A stretch of DNA of 64,000 nucleotides from an uncultured bacterium (GTDB taxonomy: Bacteria; Actinomycetota; Coriobacteriia; Coriobacteriales; Coriobacteriaceae). The notes under the pieces are model-generated. The model was not told where the DNA came from and ran no database searches. It worked only from the letters and a program-made list of their open reading frames with translations. Position 1 is the first letter of the stretch. Every line of letters begins with the position of its first letter. Shown one piece after another: positions 59,950-64,000 of the stretch. The stretch covers positions 82,818 to 146,817 of the forward strand of contig CAJMOF010000005.1 in the NCBI GenBank assembly GCA_905215065.1, written 5' to 3'. The position numbers and the translations under genes were made by a program.

Positions 59950-62718
59950 CTACAGCAGCTCGCCGTGGCGGGCGATGTAGCGGCGCTTTGCCAGCTGGGT
60001 GAGCGCGATGTAGGCGGTGACGATGCCGATGAGCAACGCGAAAAAGCTCGTGGGCAGCGGCATGAGACCCAGCGCATCGGCGATGGGGCTTGCCGGTAGC
60101 CAGGTGACGAGCACCAGGCCCAGCACGGTGAGGAGGCACAGCGCGGGCGCGGCGTGGTCGCGCGGGCGTGGCAGGCGCGGGGAGCGCAGCATGTGGACCA
60201 CGAGCGTCTGCGACCACATGGACTCGACAAACCAACCGCTCTGGAAGAGCGCCGTAAAGGCCGCCATGCCTGCGACGTCGCCTATAGCGGCAAGCTCTGC
60301 CCAGCTTGCGCCCACGGCGGCGGGGCACACCACAAAGAAGAGCGCGGCGAAAGTCACGATATCAAACAGTGAGCTCACGGGACCCAACTCGAGCATAAAG
60401 CCCTTAATGGACGCGGCATCCCAGGCGCGCGGACGGGCAGTCCAGGCGTCATCGACGGTGTCCCACGGCAGCGCGATGCACACGATCTCGTAGACCAGCG
60501 ACAGCAGCACCAACTGCAGAGCGCTCATGGGCAAGAACGGCAGGAACAGGCTCGCGACGGTCACGGACAGCACGTTGCCAAAGTTGGAGCTCACCGTGGT
60601 CTTGAGGTACTTGAGCAGGTTGCCGTAGGTGCGACGGCCTTCGATGGCGCCGCGCTCGAGCACGCCCAGATCCTTCTGAAGCAAGATGATATCGGCGGAT
60701 TCCTTGGCGATGTCGACGGCGGAATCGACCGAGATACCGCAGTCGCTCGCGCGCATGGCGGCGGCGTCGTTAATGCCGTCGCCCATAAAGCCCACGGTGT
60801 GACCGAGCAGCTCGCGCATGACGCGCACCAGGCGCGCCTTCTGCAGCGGCGAGAGTTTGGCAAAGAGATGAGTTTTCTCAGCGCGCTCGGCAAGCTCGGC
60901 GTCGTCGAGCGCATCGATCTCGGAGCCCAGCAAGACGTTACTCGCGTCGATGCCGATCTGCTCGCAGACGGTGGCGGCCACGCGGTCGTTGTCGCCGGTT
61001 AAGACCTTGACCGCCACGCCCTTGGCCTCGAGGGTGGCGACGGCGCCGGCGGCACTTGCCTTGGGCGGATCGAGGAAGGCCAAAAAGCCCATCAGCACCA
61101 TGTCGCACTCGTCGGCGATGCCAAACTCACCCACGCAGCGCGGATTGGTCTTTTGCGCCACGGCGATCACGCGCAGGCCCTCGGCATTGAGTTCGGCGAC
61201 TTGCTTGCGAATCTGGGCGAGCTTATTTTCGCTGAGCGGCTGGGCGACACAGTCAACCTCGACAAAGGAGCAGATCTCGAGCATTTCCTCGGCAGCTCCC
61301 TTGGTGACCATCTGGGTTTTGCCCTGGGCGTCGGCGACGACTACGCTCAGGCGACGGCGTGAGAAATCGAAGGGCACCTCGTCGACCTTGGTATAGCGGT
61401 CGCGCAGGCTCTGGCCCAGCGTGGAGTCGGGCGCGACAGTCGAGGGCGTCACGTCGGCACGGTCGATGACGGCCAGGTCGATAAGGTTTTTGAGGCCGGT
61501 CTGGAAGAAGCTGTTCAAAAACGCATGGCGCAGCACGCGTGCGTCCTCGTTGCCGTCGGTGTTGAGATAGCGCTCGAGCACGATGCGGTCTTCGGTGAGG
61601 GTGCCGGTCTTGTCACAGCACAGGACATCCATGGCACCGAGGTTTTGGATCGCCGGCAGCTCCTTGACGATAACCTGGCGGCGGGCGAGGTCCTTGGCGC
61701 CCTGCGACAGGCTCGTGGTCACGATGACGGGAAGCATCTGCGGCGTGATGCCCACGGCCACGCTCGTGGCGAACAGCAGCGCGTCGATGACGTTGCCCTT
61801 GGTGGCGGCGTTGATGGCAAAGACGGCCGGCGCCATAACGAGCATAAGGCGTACGAGCAGCATGGAGACGCTCGAGACGCCGCGGTCAAACGCGCTCTTC
61901 TCGCCGCGCCCGTTGAGCATCTTGGCGATGCCGCCCAGGTAGGTGTCCGAGCCGGTGGCAACGACAAGTGCTATAGCGGTGCCGTTTTGCACGGAGGTGC
62001 CGGTAAAGACGATGTTTTTGCAGGCAGAGAGCGGCAGCGCGGAGCTGCCGGCACCCTCGGCGACGGTGATGGCAGCGGTCTTTTCGACGGCCTCGCTCTC
62101 GCCGGTGAGTGCGGACTCGATCACAAACAGGTCGCGCGCGGTGATGATGCGGGCATCGGCCGGCACCATATCGCCGGCAGAGAGACGGATTACATCGCCG
62201 GGGACGAGATCGTCAAAGGGGATCTCGATACGCTCGCCGTCGCGCAGGGCACAGCAGGTGTTGGAGACCAGGTCCTTGAGGGCCTCTGCCGCATTGCCGC
62301 TACGGGCTTCCTGGATAAACTTCATGCCGCCCGATACCAGCAGCATGATGCCGATGACGATGACCGTGGAGGGGTCGCGCTGCGGCTCGGGCACGGCGAG
62401 CACGTCGATGTAGAGCGAGACCAGCGCGAGCGCGGCGAGGATGCCGGCGAAGGGATCGATGAACGCGTCGGCGATGCGGCGGGCGAGCGTTTTGGTCGTT
62501 GCCTCGATGGTGTTGGGGCCGACGGCGTTCAGGCGCTCAGTTGCCTGCTCGACGGTGAGGCCGTTTGCCGTGGCGTCAAGCAGTACGAGGGCGTCCTCGG
62601 CACTATGGGTGGCGGCGAATATGGTGTTCTTGGACAGGCCGGTATGAGCGGCAGGGCGCGCCGTGCGGCGGCGCTTGGAGATGGCTTCGAGTACCGTGAC
62701 GGTTTTGAGCATCAGCAT
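59950..62718 (-). CDS. mgtA: Mg2+-importing P-type ATPase
   Basis: 922 residues, P3B type. N-terminal cation ATPase domain (~38-75), TGES at 205-208 (actuator), phosphorylation Asp369 in CCDKTGTLTED, KGAAEEM (nucleotide binding), TGDND and MGDGINDAAAMRASDCGISV (hinge). About ten helices, the C-terminal six being typical of MgtA/B. It imports Mg2+ down its gradient at ATP expense. Strong ribosome site AAGGAGGACC before the ATG; a second in-frame ATG follows two codons later. Single gene; its leader is short of clear structure. Confidence 0.94.
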   Translation of the reverse strand: MLMLKTVTVLEAISKRRRTARPAAHTGLSKNTIFAATHSAEDALVLLDATANGLTVEQATERLNAVGPNTIEATTKTLARRIADAFIDPFAGILAALALVSLYIDVLAVPEPQRDPSTVIVIGIMLLVSGGMKFIQEARSGNAAEALKDLVSNTCCALRDGERIEIPFDDLVPGDVIRLSAGDMVPADARIITARDLFVIESALTGESEAVEKTAAITVAEGAGSSALPLSACKNIVFTGTSVQNGTAIALVVATGSDTYLGGIAKMLNGRGEKSAFDRGVSSVSMLLVRLMLVMAPAVFAINAATKGNVIDALLFATSVAVGITPQMLPVIVTTSLSQGAKDLARRQVIVKELPAIQNLGAMDVLCCDKTGTLTEDRIVLERYLNTDGNEDARVLRHAFLNSFFQTGLKNLIDLAVIDRADVTPSTVAPDSTLGQSLRDRYTKVDEVPFDFSRRRLSVVVADAQGKTQMVTKGAAEEMLEICSFVEVDCVAQPLSENKLAQIRKQVAELNAEGLRVIAVAQKTNPRCVGEFGIADECDMVLMGFLAFLDPPKASAAGAVATLEAKGVAVKVLTGDNDRVAATVCEQIGIDASNVLLGSEIDALDDAELAERAEKTHLFAKLSPLQKARLVRVMRELLGHTVGFMGDGINDAAAMRASDCGISVDSAVDIAKESADIILLQKDLGVLERGAIEGRRTYGNLLKYLKTTVSSNFGNVLSVTVASLFLPFLPMSALQLVLLSLVYEIVCIALPWDTVDDAWTARPRAWDAASIKGFMLELGPVSSLFDIVTFAALFFVVCPAAVGASWAELAAIGDVAGMAAFTALFQSGWFVESMWSQTLVVHMLRSPRLPRPRDHAAPALCLLTVLGLVLVTWLPASPIADALGLMPLPTSFFALLIGIVTAYIALTQLAKRRYIARHGELL

Positions 62719-62800
62719 AGGGTCCTCCTTGTTGAAGAGAGTTAGCGTACGTGTCGTATTTGCTTCAAAAAACCTAGATGTCGCTCACGTCTTGCTTTCG

Positions 62801-62836
62801 AACCACCACAAAGGGACAGGCACCTTTGTGGTGGTT
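62801..62836. repeat. AAACCACCACAAAGG inverted repeat, copy 2 (reversed)
   Basis: AACCACCACAAAGG (62801-62814) and CCTTTGTGGTGGTT (62823-62836) around GACAGGCA, the complement of the spacer in the 42522 copy. It lies ~85 bp upstream of mgtA. The remaining 62837-63153 gap shows TACAAT at 62982-62987 as a possible -10 box for pyrE and no gene. Confidence 0.85.
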
Positions 62837-63153
62837 TTGACGATCGGTTGTTGGCGCTTATGCGTGCGCGGAATCCTCGCGGCGTGCCGAGGGCGACATG
62901 CAGGTTTTTCGACTATGACTGCCTTCCATGGCACACCTCCTTAAGGCCGGGCGCGATGCGCTTCAGGTATCACGTACCCGTTACAATCCGCCCGTATTCT
63001 TGATGAGGGGGTTTGTCGTGTCAACCCCTTTGTTTGGAAAACCATTGCCCCTGACAAAGCCTTTACAGAATGCCGAGGCCCCAAAGCGCGCCCGCAACGC
63101 GCCCTGCCTGCGCTAAACTGGAAGGCACGTACGCGATTACGAGAGGAGCCCGC

Positions 63154-63834
63154 ATGGAGGCTTACAAGCAAGAGTTCATCAAGTTTATGGTTGAGTCCGA
63201 CGTCCTTAAATTCGGCAGCTTTACGCTCAAGAGCGGCCGTCAGTCCCCGTTCTTTATGAACGCCGGCGCTTACGTGACGGGCTATCAGCTCAAGAAGCTG
63301 GGCGAGTATTACGCCCAGGCCATCCACGATAACTTTGGCGACGACTTTGACGTGCTGTTTGGGCCGGCCTACAAGGGCATTCCCCTGGCCGTCGTGACCG
63401 CCATTGCCTACCACGAGCTGTACGGCGAGGAGGTCAAGTACTGCTGCGACCGCAAGGAGGCCAAGGACCACGGCGCCGACAAGGGCAACCTGCTGGGCTA
63501 TGAGCCCCAGGACGGCGACCGCGTGGTCATGGTCGAGGACGTCACCACCAGCGGCAAGTCCATCGACGAGACCTATCCCAAGGTTAAGGCTGCTGCTGAC
63601 GTCGAAATTAAGGGCCTGATCGTGTCCCTCAATCGCATGGAGGTCGGCAAGGGCGGCGTGACCACCGCGCAGAAGGAGATCGAGGCCAAGTACGGTTTTC
63701 CCGTCGCGAGCATCGTTTCCATGGCCGAGGTCGTCGAGACCCTCTACAACCACGAGATCGACGGCAAGGTCGTTATCGATGACGAGCTCAAGGCCGACAT
63801 CGACGCCTACTACGAGCAGTACGGAGCCAAGTAG
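63154..63834 (+). CDS. pyrE: Orotate phosphoribosyltransferase
   Basis: 226 residues, full length. PRPP-binding loop VVMVEDVTTSGKSIDE near 120-135, FGPAYKGIPLA near 69-79 and FGSFTLKSGRQSPFFM near 19-34 are characteristic. It makes orotidine-5'-phosphate from orotate and PRPP in pyrimidine synthesis. ATG at 63154 follows GAGAGGAG; the 28-residue longer frame is not family-like. No other pyr gene is in the window. Confidence 0.95.
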   Translation: MEAYKQEFIKFMVESDVLKFGSFTLKSGRQSPFFMNAGAYVTGYQLKKLGEYYAQAIHDNFGDDFDVLFGPAYKGIPLAVVTAIAYHELYGEEVKYCCDRKEAKDHGADKGNLLGYEPQDGDRVVMVEDVTTSGKSIDETYPKVKAAADVEIKGLIVSLNRMEVGKGGVTTAQKEIEAKYGFPVASIVSMAEVVETLYNHEIDGKVVIDDELKADIDAYYEQYGAK

Positions 63835-63837
63835 GTA

Positions 63838-63865
63838 GTTACGCGGTTTTACCAAACCGCGTAAC
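63838..63865 (+). terminator. Hairpin after pyrE
   Basis: Perfect 12-bp stem GTTACGCGGTTT / AAACCGCGTAAC with a TACC loop, 4 bp after the stop; no T-tract. Confidence 0.5.
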
Positions 63866-63913
63866 GGCTCGACGCTGCGCGGGCCGCATTTGGACAATCT
63901 GACGTTCAACTTC

Positions 63914-63948
63914 AAGGGCGCGACCAGAAGGTCAGCGCCCTTTCGTTT
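63914..63948 (+). terminator. Second hairpin after pyrE
   Basis: AAGGGCGCGACC paired with GGTCAGCGCCCTT (one bulged base), followed by TCGTTT. More terminator-like than the first hairpin; nothing else is recognised to the window end. Confidence 0.6.
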
Positions 63949-64000
63949 AAAGGCTTTAGCCTGTGCGGGGCGCGCAGCGCGCCGCATCAGAAACCACCCG

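Overview
The window looks like chromosome of a high-GC, anaerobic gut actinobacterium of the Coriobacteriia, most likely Collinsella or a close relative. The basis is strong GC bias at third codon positions, an Ech-type energy-converting [NiFe] hydrogenase, many PTS and sugar genes, an SLC11-related carrier of the kind described from Eggerthella, and families of intergenic palindromes carrying GGGGAC. This is inferred from gene content and style; no rRNA, tRNA, CRISPR array, phage gene or transposase gene was seen.

Layout. 1-4.4 kb: 3' part of an Ech hydrogenase operon (EchA/EchB fusion cut by the window edge, then EchC, D, E, F). 4.4-5.2 kb: three related ~155-bp inverted-repeat units. 5.2-10.5 kb: NarL-type two-component pair, divergent from an ABC-2 exporter (ATPase and two permeases). 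10.5-14.4 kb: MacB/FtsX-type ABC pair bracketed by GGGGAC palindromes. 14.4-26.3 kb: DUF362 ferredoxin, alpha/beta hydrolase, hemolysin III, CNNM/CorC protein, a cyanophycin-synthetase-N-like protein, YtxH and PRC-barrel envelope proteins, a polysaccharide deacetylase homologue lacking its metal ligands, and an MgtE-like protein followed by an SLC11-type carrier with the motifs of a magnesium transporter. 26.3-31.2 kb: OatA-like acyltransferase, ribokinase, nucleoside hydrolase.

31.3-42.4 kb is a sugar region. A LacI regulator precedes an operon of a fucose-isomerase-like enzyme, a split transketolase and an FGGY kinase. Isomerase + FGGY kinase + split transketolase is the enzyme set of the known D-apiose (apulose-4-phosphate) pathway. 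LuxS follows, then a lower-GC block with a BglG antiterminator, PTS EIIBC and an esterase, then a DUF4867 protein. A second sugar region (53.2-59.7 kb) has a DUF1593 nucleoside-hydrolase-like protein, an esterase, a PTS EIIBC and a DUF4038/GH140 apiosidase-like enzyme. TAAAC/GTTTA palindromes lie upstream of lacI, of the isomerase operon and in the esterase-PTS divergent gap. Together they suggest one LacI-controlled regulon for import and breakdown of an apiose-containing plant glycoside.

Other blocks. 42.7-44.1 kb: GH1 6-phospho-beta-glucosidase. 44.5-48.5 kb: 7TM sensor-like protein, histidine kinase and response regulator. 48.7-53.0 kb: lipoprotein, SPFH protein and two zinc-ribbon proteins, resembling the Bacillus ydjGHI envelope-stress genes. 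59.9-63.8 kb: MgtA Mg2+ P-type ATPase, and pyrE.

The most unusual non-coding feature is the density of long inverted repeats between genes. Several have 18-35 bp arms that differ completely from one another yet are nearly or perfectly self-complementary.
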